A stretch of DNA of 64,000 nucleotides from CADCVQ01 sp038260305 (GCA_038260305.1 JBBSNY010000010.1:1-64000); one strand, 5' to 3'; shown: positions 32,840-41,781, numbered from the stretch's first letter. Numbers and translations: made by a program. The notes: generated by a model from the sequence alone, not told the origin.

Positions 32840-32945
32840 CGCAACGACAGACTAATCGCCGCGGACCTGACGCCACGATCGGGGGACCCGCTGTGTGACG
32901 GATGTCGTGTTGACGCGCCAACTCGCACGTGAGACGGTCGACGAC

Positions 32946-33518
32946 ATGAGCACCTATCCGGTCGTCTACGAGCAGTCCCCGTCCATCGAGCGCAATCGCC
33001 TGACGGTCTTCTTCCGTCTCTTCATGGTGATCCCGCATGCCATCGTGAGCATCTTCTACGGATTCGCCGCCTACGTCGTGGTGTTCCTCGCCTGGTTCGC
33101 GATCCTCTTCACCGGGCGCTACCCGGTCGGCATGTACAACTTCGTCGCCGGCTACCTGCGCTTCCTGACGCGCTACAACGCCTACACGTACCTCGTCACC
33201 GACGTCTTCCCGCCGTTCGACGGCGCGGAGCACCCCGAGTACCCGGTGGCGCTGCACATCCCCGCGACGCCGAAGCCGAGCTACAGCCGCCTGACGACGT
33301 TCTTTCGCTTCATCCTCATGATCCCGGTCGTCGTGCTGCTGTACATCTTCTCGATCTGGGTCGAGCTGCTCGCGATCGTGATCTGGTTCGTCGCGGTGAT
33401 CATGGGCAAGGTGTCGCCGGGCCTCGTCGGCGCGCTGGGCTTCCCGCTGGCCTACATCGCCCGCGCCGGGGCCTACGGCACGCTGATCACGGACGCATGG
33501 CCACCGCTCGAGGCCTGA
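32946..33518 (+). CDS. DUF4389-family membrane protein
   Basis: Membrane protein of about 190 residues with an internal repeat typical of DUF4389: RNRLTVFFRLFMVIPHAIV early and YSRLTTFFRFILMIPVVVLL later, each followed by a hydrophobic pair of helices and a loop with GRYPVGMYNFVAGYLRF or MGKVSPGLVG. WPPLEA ends the protein. The family's role is unknown; members are common in actinobacteria. ATG 32946 (MSTYPVVYEQ) suits the family start; a GTG at 32895 would add 17 residues of poor character. Confidence 0.83.
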   Translation: MSTYPVVYEQSPSIERNRLTVFFRLFMVIPHAIVSIFYGFAAYVVVFLAWFAILFTGRYPVGMYNFVAGYLRFLTRYNAYTYLVTDVFPPFDGAEHPEYPVALHIPATPKPSYSRLTTFFRFILMIPVVVLLYIFSIWVELLAIVIWFVAVIMGKVSPGLVGALGFPLAYIARAGAYGTLITDAWPPLEA

Positions 33519-33558
33519 CCGCTGGCCCGGCGCGCCGGCCGACCTATCCTCCTCTGCA

Positions 33559-34338
33559 ATGGACCTCGTCCTGCAGGAGGATCGCGGTGCGGTCCGCCAC
33601 ATCGTCCTCAACCGGCCGCACAAGCGCAACGCGCTGAACACCGAGCTCATCAAGCGGCTCGGGGAGGCGCTGCGCACGGCCGCCGCCGACACGTCGGTGC
33701 GCTGCGTCGTCTTGAGCGGCGCCGGGACGATGTTCTCCAGCGGCATGGACTCCGGGGAGCTTGGCGCGATCGCCGAGGACCCGGAGAACCTGCGCGAATG
33801 GCGCGAGCGGATCATGTCGATCTGGAACCTCTGTGAGCGGATGGCGAAGCCGACGATCGCGCAGATCCACGGCGCCTGCCTTGGCGGCGCCGCGGAGCTC
33901 GCGCTCGCGTGCGACCTGCGGGTCATGGCCGACGACGCGGTGATCGGCCTCGTCGAGACCCGCATCGGCCTGATTCCCGATCTCGGCGGCTGCTCGCGGC
34001 TGCCCGCGATCGTCGGTCTCGGGCGTGCGAAGGAGCTCATCATGTGCTCGAAGTTCGTCGACGGGACCGAGGCCGAGCGGATCGGCCTCGCCAACCGCGT
34101 CACCCCCGCGGCGGAGCTCGATGCGGCGACCGGCCTGCTCGTCGGGGAGCTCTTGACGTGCGCGCCGCTCGCGGTCGGCCTCGCGAAGGGGATCATCGAC
34201 GCGTCGGCGCTGCCGGCGCTCGACGAGACACTCGAGCAGGAGGTCACGGCCCAGGAGCTGTGCGTCACGAGCGAGGATTTTCGCGAGGGCGTGCTCGCGT
34301 TCGCCGAGCGCCGACCACCGCACTTCAGCGGCCGCTGA
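33559..34338 (+). CDS. Enoyl-CoA hydratase/isomerase family protein
   Basis: Crotonase-fold protein of 259 residues that should act on an acyl-CoA in the cytosol. Marks: HIVLNRPHKRNALNTELI, the oxyanion-hole segments GTMFSSGMDSGELGAI and IHGACLGGAAELALACDLRV, and the active-site region ETRIGLIPDLGGCSRLP. Two of the positions that are Glu in classical hydratases read E (AAELAL) and D (IPDLGG), so hydratase, isomerase or another crotonase reaction is possible. ATG 33559 opens the run of genes leading into the F420 cluster, but no F420 step uses this fold; it may belong to a separate unit. Confidence 0.87.
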   Translation: MDLVLQEDRGAVRHIVLNRPHKRNALNTELIKRLGEALRTAAADTSVRCVVLSGAGTMFSSGMDSGELGAIAEDPENLREWRERIMSIWNLCERMAKPTIAQIHGACLGGAAELALACDLRVMADDAVIGLVETRIGLIPDLGGCSRLPAIVGLGRAKELIMCSKFVDGTEAERIGLANRVTPAAELDAATGLLVGELLTCAPLAVGLAKGIIDASALPALDETLEQEVTAQELCVTSEDFREGVLAFAERRPPHFSGR

Positions 34339-34379
34339 GCACGGGCCCCGTCGGGAGGGCCGGTTATGCTCGGTAGCGC

Positions 34380-35081
34380 TTGCCCGAGCCGGTCTCCATC
34401 ATCGGCGCCTCTGGTGCCCTCGGCTTCGGTCTGGCCGTGCGACTCGCACGGGCCGGCTGCGAAGTCGTCATCGGCTCGCGCGAAATCGATCGCGCCGCTG
34501 AGGCGGTCGCGCGCGCCCACGCAGCCGTGCCGGGAGCGACGTTCCACGCCGCATCCAACGCCGACGCCGCCGCGGCGAACGAGCTACTGATTCTCACGGT
34601 CCCGTTTCGCAATCAGGCCGAGACGCTGCACAACGTCCGCGACGTGTTGCGGACGGGCCAGCTGCTGATCGACGCGACCGTGCCGCTCGCGGCCGCCGTC
34701 GGTGGCAAGGCGACGCGGACGATCGGCGTCTGGCAGGGCTCGGCGGCGCAGCAGGCGCAGGAGCTGACCCCCGACGGCGTCAACGTCGTCAGCGCGCTGC
34801 ACACCATCAGCGCGCGGTCGTTGCGCGATCTCGACAACGCGCTCGACGAGGACGTCCTCCTCGCGGGTGACCGGCGTGCCGACAAGGCCCGTGTGGCCGC
34901 GCTGCTCGACAGCATCGACGGGCTGCGCTGTGTCGACTGCGGCCGCCTGGAGATGGCGCGTCTCACCGAGCAGCTGACGGCGCTCATGATCTCGATCAAC
35001 GTGCGCTACAAAACACACGCCGGGGCGAAGATCACGGGGCTGCCCGACAACCTGTGGCCCGTGGCCACGTCGGCGCAGTGA
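34380..35081 (+). CDS. npdG: F420H2:NADP oxidoreductase (NpdG type)
   Basis: Protein of 233 residues similar to F420-dependent NADP reductases, which move hydride between F420H2 and NADP+. The Rossmann start PVSIIGASGALGFGLAVRLA with SRE at the end of strand 2 points to NADP(H). LILTVPF, LLIDATVPLA and VVSALHTISARSL follow the family pattern, and a Cys pair, RCVDCGRLEMAR, is near the end. The TTG at 34380 is the start; TATGCT ends ten bases before it. Its stop overlaps the cofD ATG (TGATG), which places it at the head of the cofactor operon and supports the F420 assignment. Confidence 0.85.
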   Translation: MPEPVSIIGASGALGFGLAVRLARAGCEVVIGSREIDRAAEAVARAHAAVPGATFHAASNADAAAANELLILTVPFRNQAETLHNVRDVLRTGQLLIDATVPLAAAVGGKATRTIGVWQGSAAQQAQELTPDGVNVVSALHTISARSLRDLDNALDEDVLLAGDRRADKARVAALLDSIDGLRCVDCGRLEMARLTEQLTALMISINVRYKTHAGAKITGLPDNLWPVATSAQ

Positions 35082-35989
35082 TGGCGACCGCGGTCGTGGT
35101 GCTGGCGGGTGGAAGCGGCGGTGCGAAGCTCGCGCGCGGGATGCTCGACATCGTCGGCGACGGCCTCACGATCATCGCCAACACCGCCGACGACATCGTG
35201 ATCTACGGGGCCTACGTCAGCCCGGATCCTGACCTCTGCACGTTCTGGCTCGCCGACCTCATCGACGAGCGCGGCTGGGGCCTGCGCGACGACAGCTTCG
35301 CCGTCATGGACGCGCTGCGCGGGCTCGGCGGCGACGTCTGGTTCAATCTCGGCGACCGCGACCTCGCGATCGGCATCGAGCGCTCGCGACGCCTCGGCGA
35401 GGGCGCCTCGCTGACCGAGGTGCTGGTCGAGCTCGGCGCGGCGCTCGGCATCGCAGGTCGCGTGTTGCCGATGTGCGACGAGCCCGTCCGGACGTGGGTC
35501 CTCGCCCGCGACGCGTGGACGCCGTTTCAGGAGTTCATGATCCGCGAGGGCGGCGCTGGGCCGATCGACGACATGCAGCTTCGAGGGATCGAGGCCGCGC
35601 GAGCGACCCCCGAGGCGCTTGCGGCGATCGCCGCCGCCGACGCGATCGTCATCGGTCCGTCCAATCCAGTCATCTCGATCGGGCCTATCCTCGCAGTAGG
35701 AGACATGCGTCAGGCCATGATCGATAGCCCCGCCCCCGTCGTCGCGGTCTCGCCGCTCGTTGACGGCGCCGTCGTCAAGGGCCCGACCGAGGCGTTCATG
35801 CGGTGGGCCGGCTATCCGCTTACGACGGCCGCGATCGCCGCGACGTACGCGGGCCTCATCGACGGCCTCGTCGCCGACGAGGCCGTCGACGACCTGCCGG
35901 TCCTGCGCACCGACACGCTCATGCGCGACGCAGACGACCGCCGCCGCGTCGCTGCGGAGACGCTGCGTTTCGCCGAGGGCCTCGCCTGA
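35081..35989 (+). CDS. cofD: CofD/FbiA: phospholactyl transferase of F420 synthesis
   Basis: 2-phospho-L-lactate (or phosphoenolpyruvate-derived) transferase of 302 residues. It joins the activated phospho-acid from CofC to Fo, giving F420-0 or dehydro-F420-0. Signature segments: VLAGGSGGAKLARGM at the N-terminus, IANTADDIVIYGAYVSPDPD, LIDERGWGLRDDSFAVMDAL, FNLGDRDLAIGIERSRRL and IGPSNPVISIGPIL. Its ATG overlaps the npdG stop and its own stop overlaps the cofC ATG (TGATG twice), so the set is read as one operon. Normal family length with all motifs present. Confidence 0.95.
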   Translation: MATAVVVLAGGSGGAKLARGMLDIVGDGLTIIANTADDIVIYGAYVSPDPDLCTFWLADLIDERGWGLRDDSFAVMDALRGLGGDVWFNLGDRDLAIGIERSRRLGEGASLTEVLVELGAALGIAGRVLPMCDEPVRTWVLARDAWTPFQEFMIREGGAGPIDDMQLRGIEAARATPEALAAIAAADAIVIGPSNPVISIGPILAVGDMRQAMIDSPAPVVAVSPLVDGAVVKGPTEAFMRWAGYPLTTAAIAATYAGLIDGLVADEAVDDLPVLRTDTLMRDADDRRRVAAETLRFAEGLA

Positions 35990-36726
35990 TGGCGCGCGGA
36001 TCCGCGCCCGACAGCGCCCGCCGCGGCCCCCTGCCCGAGACGTTCGCGGTCCTGCCCGTCAAGCGCTTCGGCGCCGCGAAGGCGCGCCTCGGCGACGAGC
36101 TGTCCGGCGGCACGCGCCGGGCGCTGGCCGAGGCGATGATGACCGACGTGCTCATGGCCCTACGGCGCACGACCGCCGTCACCGACGTGCTGCTCGTGAC
36201 CTCCGAGCCGGCCGCCGAGGCGATCGGCCGCGGGTACGGGGCGGACGTCCTGCACGATGACCTCGAGGACGGTCAGACCCAGGCGGCGCTGATCGGCATC
36301 GAGGTCGCGATGGAGTCCGGCGCGACGCGGGTCCTGCTCGTGCCGGGCGACACCCCGGCCCTCGATCCCAAGGAGCTCGAGGCGCTGCTGGACCGGCCGG
36401 TCGACGAGCCGTCGGTCGTCATCGTCCCCGATCGTCACGGGACCGGGACGAACGCGCTGCTGCTGACCCCGCCGGACGTCATCGAGCCCGCGTTCGGTCC
36501 CGACAGCCGCGCCAAGCACGAGCGCGCGGCGGCGGTCGCCCGCGTGCCAGCGGTCGTCGTCGACGTCGAGACGCTCGCGCTCGACGTCGACACCGCCGAG
36601 GACCTCGCGGCGCTGCGAGTCGCGCTCGCCAACCGTCGCGGCGGCGCCGCGCACACGCGCGGCATGCTGAGCCGTTTGGCGAACACGCGCAAGACCGTCG
36701 CGCCCGCCGAGCCGCCCGGCAGTTGA
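35989..36726 (+). CDS. cofC: CofC/FbiD: phospholactate or PEP guanylyltransferase
   Basis: Nucleotidyltransferase of 245 residues that activates 2-phospholactate or phosphoenolpyruvate with GTP for CofD. The GT-A-like fold shows FAVLPVKRFGAAKARLGDEL (nucleotide loop), DVLLVTSEPA, ADVLHDDLEDGQTQAALIGI, the metal site LLVPGDTPAL and IVPDRHGTGTNALLL. In actinobacteria FbiD uses phosphoenolpyruvate, so dehydro-F420-0 is the probable product; here that is by analogy. There is a ~15-residue extra N-terminus (MARGSAPDSARRG) and a basic tail. It overlaps cofD upstream and cofE downstream. Confidence 0.93.
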   Translation: MARGSAPDSARRGPLPETFAVLPVKRFGAAKARLGDELSGGTRRALAEAMMTDVLMALRRTTAVTDVLLVTSEPAAEAIGRGYGADVLHDDLEDGQTQAALIGIEVAMESGATRVLLVPGDTPALDPKELEALLDRPVDEPSVVIVPDRHGTGTNALLLTPPDVIEPAFGPDSRAKHERAAAVARVPAVVVDVETLALDVDTAEDLAALRVALANRRGGAAHTRGMLSRLANTRKTVAPAEPPGS

Positions 36727-37469
36727 TCGCCGCCGCCGCCCTGCCCGGTATGCCGGAGGTGCGGCCCGGCGATGACCTCGCGCGGCTGCTCGTGGAGGCT
36801 GCGCGGGCGCCGTTCGCCAAGGGCTATGTCCTCGTGATCGCGCACAAGGTCGTCTCCAAGAGCGAGGGGCGGGTCGTCGCACTCGACACCGTCGAGCCGA
36901 GCGAACGGGCGATCGCGCTCGGCGCCGAGCACGGCAAGGACCCGCGCCTCGTCGAGCTCATCCTGCGCGAGAGCAGCGAGATCGTGCGCTCGCGACCGGG
37001 CGTGCTGATCTGCCGCACCCACCACGGCTTCGTCTGCGCGAACGCGGGCGTCGACGCCTCCAATGCCGGGGCGCCGGGCGAGGCCGTGCTGCTGCCACGC
37101 GATCCGGATGCCTCGGCGTGCGCCCTGCGCGCCCGCCTGCGCGAGCTGACCGGGGTCGCCCCTGCCGTCATCATCGCCGACTCCTTCGGTCGCGCCTGGC
37201 GGCTGGGCCAGTGCGATGTCGCGATCGGCGTCGCCGGCCTGCGCGCGCTCGAGGACTGGCGCGGGCGCGACGACGCCGCCGGGCGCCCGCTCGAGGCGAC
37301 GGTCATCGCAGTCGCCGACGAGGCGGCCGCGGCGGCCGATCTCGCGCGCGCCAAGGACGGCCGTGAGCCGGCCGTGCTCGTGCGCGGCCTGGAGCGCCAT
37401 GTCATCGACGTGGACGGCCCGGGGGCGGCGGCCCTGCTGCGAGCTCGTGACGAGGATCTCTTCTTGTAG
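36723..37469 (+). CDS. cofE: CofE/FbiB: F420-0:gamma-glutamyl ligase
   Basis: Ligase of 248 residues that adds L-glutamate to F420-0 with GTP. Landmarks: PEVRPGDDLARLLVEAA, VLVIAHKVVSKSEGRVVAL, ELILRESSEIVRSRPGVLIC, THHGFVCANAGVDASNA, LLPRDPDASA and IIADSFGRAWRLGQCDVAIG, all strong CofE matches. It lacks the C-terminal flavin reductase domain of mycobacterial FbiB, so reduction of a dehydro-F420-0 intermediate, if made, must use another protein. The TTG at 36723 overlaps the cofC stop (TTGA). It ends the cofactor run; 155 bp with no evident feature separate it from the oxidoreductase genes. Confidence 0.94.
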   Translation: MIAAAALPGMPEVRPGDDLARLLVEAARAPFAKGYVLVIAHKVVSKSEGRVVALDTVEPSERAIALGAEHGKDPRLVELILRESSEIVRSRPGVLICRTHHGFVCANAGVDASNAGAPGEAVLLPRDPDASACALRARLRELTGVAPAVIIADSFGRAWRLGQCDVAIGVAGLRALEDWRGRDDAAGRPLEATVIAVADEAAAAADLARAKDGREPAVLVRGLERHVIDVDGPGAAALLRARDEDLFL

Positions 37470-37624
37470 GTGGGCTGGACCGACGTGACATCGAGTGCCT
37501 CAGAGGGCGCGATATGGGCGGCCGGAGATCATCGCGGCCGCGGCGGCTCGACGTTCTCATTCACGCGCCAGCTATCGAGAGCGCGAGGTTGGGCACCGTG
37601 GGCCGTGGGGTATCTGCGATCACC

Positions 37625-38134
37625 ATGAACGCCGAGATCACCTTGCACGTCGACGGCGCGGCGCGATCGCTGACCGTCGACACCCGCACGACGCTGCTCG
37701 ACGCGCTGCGCGAGCGACTCGCCAACACGAGTCCGAAGAAGGGCTGCGACCACGGTCAGTGCGGCGCCTGCACGATCCTGCTCGACGGGCGCCGTGTGCT
37801 GGCCTGCCTCGCGCTCGCCGTCGCCCACGACGGGGCGCACATCACGACCGCCGACGGCCTGCAGCACGACGGGGTGCTGCACGCGGTCGCGCAGGCGTTC
37901 ATCGACCACGACGCCTTGCAGTGCGGCTACTGCACGCCCGGGCAGATCTGCTCGGCGGTCGGGATGCTCGACGAGCTCGCCGCCGGCCGGCCGAGCGCGG
38001 CAACGCCCGCCGGCGCCGAACCACTGCTGGATGACGACGAGATCGCCGAGCGCATGAGCGGCAACCTCTGCCGTTGCGGCGCGTACATGAACATCGTCCC
38101 GGCGGTGCGCCAGGCCGCGGAGGCGACGCGATGA
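37625..38134 (+). CDS. paoA: PaoA-type [2Fe-2S] subunit of aldehyde oxidoreductase
   Basis: Iron-sulfur subunit of 169 residues of a molybdenum hydroxylase. It binds two [2Fe-2S] clusters: the ferredoxin-like one through CDHGQCGACTILLDG and a following C (VLACLAL), the helical one through CGYCTPGQ and CRCGAYMNIV. It carries electrons from the molybdenum subunit to the FAD subunit. Unlike E. coli PaoA there is no Tat signal peptide, so the complex should be cytosolic. The ATG at 37625 gives the normal start; its stop overlaps the next ATG by four bases. Confidence 0.9.
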   Translation: MNAEITLHVDGAARSLTVDTRTTLLDALRERLANTSPKKGCDHGQCGACTILLDGRRVLACLALAVAHDGAHITTADGLQHDGVLHAVAQAFIDHDALQCGYCTPGQICSAVGMLDELAAGRPSAATPAGAEPLLDDDEIAERMSGNLCRCGAYMNIVPAVRQAAEATR

Positions 38135-39120
38135 GGCCTTTTCTCTACGACGCGCCTGGCGAAGCGCTCGACGCGGTGCGCGCCGTGGCGGCCGATCCCG
38201 ACGCGATGTTCCTCGCCGGCGGCACGAACCTCGTCGACCACCTCAAGCTCGGCATCATCGAGCCCGGCCGGCTCGTGGACGTCCGCGCGCTGACCTCGAG
38301 CGAGATCGTCGAGCGCGACGACGGAGGGCTGAGCATCGGGGCGGCGGTCCGTAACGCGGACCTCGCCGCCGATCCCCGCGTACGCAAGCGCTACCCGGTG
38401 CTCTCCGAGGCCCTGCTCGCCGGCGCCTCCGGGCAGCTGCGCAACATGGCGACGACCGGCGGCAACCTGCTGCAGCGCACGCGCTGCACGTACTTTCAGG
38501 ACGTCACGACGCCGTGCAACAAGCGCGTGCCGGGCAGCGGCTGCTCGGCCGTCGGCGGCTGGACGCGCAACCACGCGATCCTCGGCACTTCCGCCGACTG
38601 CGTTGCGACGCACCCCTCCGACATGGCCGTCGCACTCGCCGCGCTCGACGCACGCGTCCACATCCTCGGCCTGGACGGCGAGCGCATGATCGCGCTCGGC
38701 GACCTGCATCGCCTGCCCGGCGCCGCGCCGCAGCGCGACACCGTGCTCGAGCACGGCGAGCTCATCACCACCGTCGAGCTGCCCGCCGCGGCGTGCGCCT
38801 CGAACTCGCGCTACCGCAAGGTCCGCGACCGCGCCTCCTACGCGTTCGCGCTCGTCTCGGTCGCCGCCGCGCTCGACGTCCGCGACGGCACCGTGCGCGA
38901 TGTCCGGATCGCGCTCGGCGGCGTCGCGCACAAACCCTGGCGCGCGTCGCTGGCGGAGGACGCGCTGCGCGGCGCGCCGGCGACGATCGACAGCTACCGC
39001 GCCGCGGCCGATGCCGAGCTGTTCGTGGCACGGGCGCTCGACGGCCTCGACGGCGGCAATGCCTTCAAGATCGATCTGCTGCGACGCACGCTGACCGCGA
39101 CGCTACGAGACCTGACATGA
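38131..39120 (+). CDS. paoB: PaoB-type FAD and [4Fe-4S] subunit of aldehyde oxidoreductase
   Basis: FAD-binding subunit of 329 residues. FAD contacts are in DAMFLAGGTNLVDHLKLGI and LRNMATTGGNLLQRTRC. After the latter comes an insertion with CTYFQDVTTPCNKRVPGSGC and ADCVATHPSDMAVALAAL: this four-Cys pattern holds the extra [4Fe-4S] cluster that separates the PaoB/YagS class from plain xanthine dehydrogenase FAD subunits. The C-terminal CO-dehydrogenase flavoprotein domain (RYRKVRDRASYAFALVSVAA) is complete. The start overlaps paoA by four bases; its stop overlaps a 24-codon mini-gene. Confidence 0.9.
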   Translation: MRPFLYDAPGEALDAVRAVAADPDAMFLAGGTNLVDHLKLGIIEPGRLVDVRALTSSEIVERDDGGLSIGAAVRNADLAADPRVRKRYPVLSEALLAGASGQLRNMATTGGNLLQRTRCTYFQDVTTPCNKRVPGSGCSAVGGWTRNHAILGTSADCVATHPSDMAVALAALDARVHILGLDGERMIALGDLHRLPGAAPQRDTVLEHGELITTVELPAAACASNSRYRKVRDRASYAFALVSVAAALDVRDGTVRDVRIALGGVAHKPWRASLAEDALRGAPATIDSYRAAADAELFVARALDGLDGGNAFKIDLLRRTLTATLRDLT

Positions 39121-39191
39121 GCGCCGCGAGACCGGGCTCGGGCGATCTGCCGCGACGCGTGCGCACAGCGACCCCGCGGGATCTCGCATGA
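39117..39191 (+). CDS. 24-codon mini-gene duplicating the start of paoC
   Basis: The ATG at 39117 overlaps the paoB stop (ATGA) and opens MSAARPGSGDLPRRVRTATP then RDLA, ending at a TGA that overlaps the real paoC ATG at 39188. The peptide repeats the first residues of PaoC (MSAAKPDSGVLLERHAIG then RDLAR), and at DNA level ATGAGCGCCGCGA recurs exactly 71 bp later. So a tandem duplication of the paoC start created a mini-gene that keeps both overlaps. The peptide itself may be inert. The same design occurs between jetC and jetD. Confidence 0.55.
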   Translation: MSAARPGSGDLPRRVRTATPRDLA

Positions 39192-41299
39192 GCGCCGCGA
39201 AGCCGGACTCGGGCGTGCTGCTGGAGCGCCACGCGATCGGGCGCGATCTCGCTCGCCGCGACGGCCGCGCGAAGGTCACCGGGACCGCACGCTACGCGGT
39301 GGAGGCGGCCGTCGAGCGGCCGCTGTTCGTGCATCCGATCCAGGCGACGATCGCGCTCGGGACCGTCGCCGAGCTCGACACCTCCGCCGCCGACGAGCTC
39401 GAAGGTGTCGTCGTCGTGCTGACGCCCGCCACGGCCGAGCGCCTGGCGAGCACCGACGACGCGGAGCTCGCGATCCTGCAGACCGACGAGGTTGCGTTTC
39501 GCGGCCAGATCATCGGGGCGGTCATCGCTCGGACGTCGGAGGTCGCGCGCGACGCCGCCGACCTCGTGCGCGTCCGCTACGCCGAACGCGAGCACGACGT
39601 CGAGTTCTCCGCCGACCGCGACGACCTCTACAAGCCCGAGAAGGTCAACGCGGGGTTCGAGGCCGACACCGTCGAGGGTGACGTCGATGCGGCGATGGGC
39701 GCCGCGGCGGCGACCGTCGACGAGACGTACACGACGGCGATGGTCCACAACAACCCGCTCGAGCCGCACGCCTCGACGGCCCTGTGGGACGACAAGACGC
39801 TGACGTTGTGGGATTCGACGCAGGGCGTGCACTCGGCGCGCTCGGTCCTAGCGGAGGTGTTCGGGCTCGCGGAGGAGCAGCTGCGGGTCATCTGCCCGTA
39901 CGTCGGCGGCGGCTTCGGATCGAAGGGCACGCCGCACGCGAACGTCGTGCTCGCCGTGCTCTGCGCCCGCGCCGTGCCCGGCGAGCCCGTCCGCCTCGCG
40001 CTCACGCGCCAACAGATGTTCGCGCTCGCCGGCTACCGCACCCCGACGATCCAGCGCGTGCAGCTCGCCGCCGACCCCGACAGCCGCCTGCTGGCGATAG
40101 CCCACGACGTCGTCGAGCTGACCTCGAAGATCAAGGAGTACGCCGAGCAGACCGCCGTCGCGACGCGCGGCATGTACGCAGCGCCCAACCGGCGCACGAC
40201 GCACCGGCTCGCCGCGCTCGACCTGCCCGTCCCCTCGTGGATGCGCGCGCCGGGCGAGTGCCCCGGGATGTTCGCGCCCGAGGTCGCGCTCGACGAGCTC
40301 GCCGAGAAGCTCGGCATCGATCCGATCGAGCTGCGCATCCGCAACGAGCCCGAGGTCGACCCGGAGTCAGGCAAGCCGTTCTCGAGCCGGAACCTCGTCG
40401 CGTGCCTGCGCGACGGCGCCGCGCGCTTCGGCTGGGGCGAGCGCAACGCGCCGCCCGGCAGCCGCCGCGAGGGCGACTGGCTCCTCGGCACGGGGGTCGC
40501 GGCATCGATCTACCCGACGTACCGGATGTCCGCGTCGACGGCCAGGATCCGCTTCGAGGGCGGCCGCTACGGCGTGCAGATCGGCGCCGCGGACCTCGGC
40601 ACCGGCACGTGGACGACGCTCGCGCAGATTGCGGCAGACGCGCTCGCCGTGCACGTCGACCACGTCAACCTGCAGATCGGCGACACGCGCCTGCCGTATG
40701 CGTCGGTGGCCGGCGGCTCGTCGGGGATGACCACGTGGGGTTCGGCCGTCGTCGAGGCCGCCTCCGCGTTCCGCAACGCGTTCGGCGACGAGCCCGCCGA
40801 CGGCGACGAGGCCCAGGGCGACGTCGGTCGCGCGAGCGAGGACTACAAGATGTCCGCCTACGGGGCACAGTTCGCCGAGGCCCGGGTGAACATCGACACC
40901 GGTGAGGTCCGCGTTCCGCGCCTGCTCGGCGTCTTCGCCTGCGGCCAGATCATCAACCCGCGCACGGCGCGCTCGCAGTTCATCGGCGGGATGACCATGG
41001 GCCTGTCGATGGCGCTGCACGAGTCCAGCGTCGTCGACCCGCGCTTCGGCCACGTCGTCACCCACGACCTCGCCGACTACCACGTCGCCGCGAACGCCGA
41101 CGTCGGCGAGATCGAGGCGCACTGGGTCGAGGAGCACGACCCGCACGTCAACGCGATGGGCTCCAAGGGCATCGGCGAGATCGGGATCGTCGGCACCGCC
41201 GCCGCGATCTCCAACGCCGTCTACGACGCGACCGGCGTGCGCGTACGCTCGCTGCCGATCACGCTCGACAAGCTCCTCGCGGGGCTACCCGCCCAATAG
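39188..41299 (+). CDS. paoC: PaoC-type molybdopterin subunit of aldehyde oxidoreductase
   Basis: Catalytic subunit of 703 residues of the xanthine dehydrogenase family, PaoC/YagR class, expected to oxidise aldehydes to acids using molybdopterin cytosine dinucleotide. Domain 1 (~15-125) is the a/b-hammerhead (DGRAKVTGTARYAVEA, FRGQIIGAVIARTSEVARDA). The cofactor-binding part has YVGGGFGSKGTPHANVVLA, the acidic-loop region MRAPGECPGMFAPEVALDEL, and GSKGIGEIGIVGTAAAISNA, which holds the catalytic Glu (GEIG). Its length fits PaoC (about 730). No XdhC or MobA maturation gene is seen in this window. The substrate is unknown. Confidence 0.92.
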   Translation: MSAAKPDSGVLLERHAIGRDLARRDGRAKVTGTARYAVEAAVERPLFVHPIQATIALGTVAELDTSAADELEGVVVVLTPATAERLASTDDAELAILQTDEVAFRGQIIGAVIARTSEVARDAADLVRVRYAEREHDVEFSADRDDLYKPEKVNAGFEADTVEGDVDAAMGAAAATVDETYTTAMVHNNPLEPHASTALWDDKTLTLWDSTQGVHSARSVLAEVFGLAEEQLRVICPYVGGGFGSKGTPHANVVLAVLCARAVPGEPVRLALTRQQMFALAGYRTPTIQRVQLAADPDSRLLAIAHDVVELTSKIKEYAEQTAVATRGMYAAPNRRTTHRLAALDLPVPSWMRAPGECPGMFAPEVALDELAEKLGIDPIELRIRNEPEVDPESGKPFSSRNLVACLRDGAARFGWGERNAPPGSRREGDWLLGTGVAASIYPTYRMSASTARIRFEGGRYGVQIGAADLGTGTWTTLAQIAADALAVHVDHVNLQIGDTRLPYASVAGGSSGMTTWGSAVVEAASAFRNAFGDEPADGDEAQGDVGRASEDYKMSAYGAQFAEARVNIDTGEVRVPRLLGVFACGQIINPRTARSQFIGGMTMGLSMALHESSVVDPRFGHVVTHDLADYHVAANADVGEIEAHWVEEHDPHVNAMGSKGIGEIGIVGTAAAISNAVYDATGVRVRSLPITLDKLLAGLPAQ

Positions 41300-41307
41300 C
41301 GGCCGAC

Positions 41308-41781
41308 TCAGGCGGGGCCGACGTGCTCGACGCGGTAGCGGCGCTCGCCGCCGGGCGCCGACACAGACACCGTGTCGCCGGCGCGTGCGCCGACGAGCGC
41401 GCGGGCGACGGGCGACTCGGAGGACAGCTTGCCGGTCTTGAGATCGGCCTCGGTCGGGCCGACGAGCGTGAAGACGGCCTCGCGGCCGGAGGAGTCGTCG
41501 ATGACCTTCACCTTCGAGCCGAAGCCGACGACGTCCGGGTCGGCGGTGCCCTCCACGACGCGGGCGGCACGCAGCCGCTCGGTCAGGCGCTTGATCTTCG
41601 TCTCCAGGTGCGCCTGGTCCTCCTTGGCGATGTGGTACTCGGCGTTCTCCTTGAGGTCGCCGAGCTCGCGCGCCGCCTTGATGCGAACCGCCATCTCCGC
41701 GCGGCCCTCGCTCTCGAGCTGCGCGATCTCCGCGCGCAGCGCCGTCAGGCCTTCGGGGGTGATCTGTTCGGGTTCGAGCAT
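41308..41781 (-). CDS. greA: Transcription elongation factor GreA
   Basis: Transcript-cleavage factor of 157 residues that enters the RNA polymerase secondary channel and rescues backtracked complexes. N-terminal coiled coil: ITPEGLTALRAEIAQLESEG and ARELGDLKENAEYHIAKEDQ, the latter carrying the acidic tip (D and E of GDLKENAEY). The C-terminal FKBP-like domain follows, with VGFGSKVKVID and SPVARALVGARAGDTVSV. The ATG at 41781 matches the family. It lies directly after the paoC stop on the opposite strand, 41 bp past the end of fbiC. Confidence 0.95.
   Translation of the reverse strand: MLEPEQITPEGLTALRAEIAQLESEGRAEMAVRIKAARELGDLKENAEYHIAKEDQAHLETKIKRLTERLRAARVVEGTADPDVVGFGSKVKVIDDSSGREAVFTLVGPTEADLKTGKLSSESPVARALVGARAGDTVSVSAPGGERRYRVEHVGPA

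Noticed and set aside
30672..34547. Single very long minus-strand reading frame covering IMPase, amidase and the genes beyond
   Set aside because: Only the parts matching IMPase and amidase (which lie in different frames at their boundary) have coding sense; the rest is the antisense of well-supported plus-strand genes, a common effect of high GC content.
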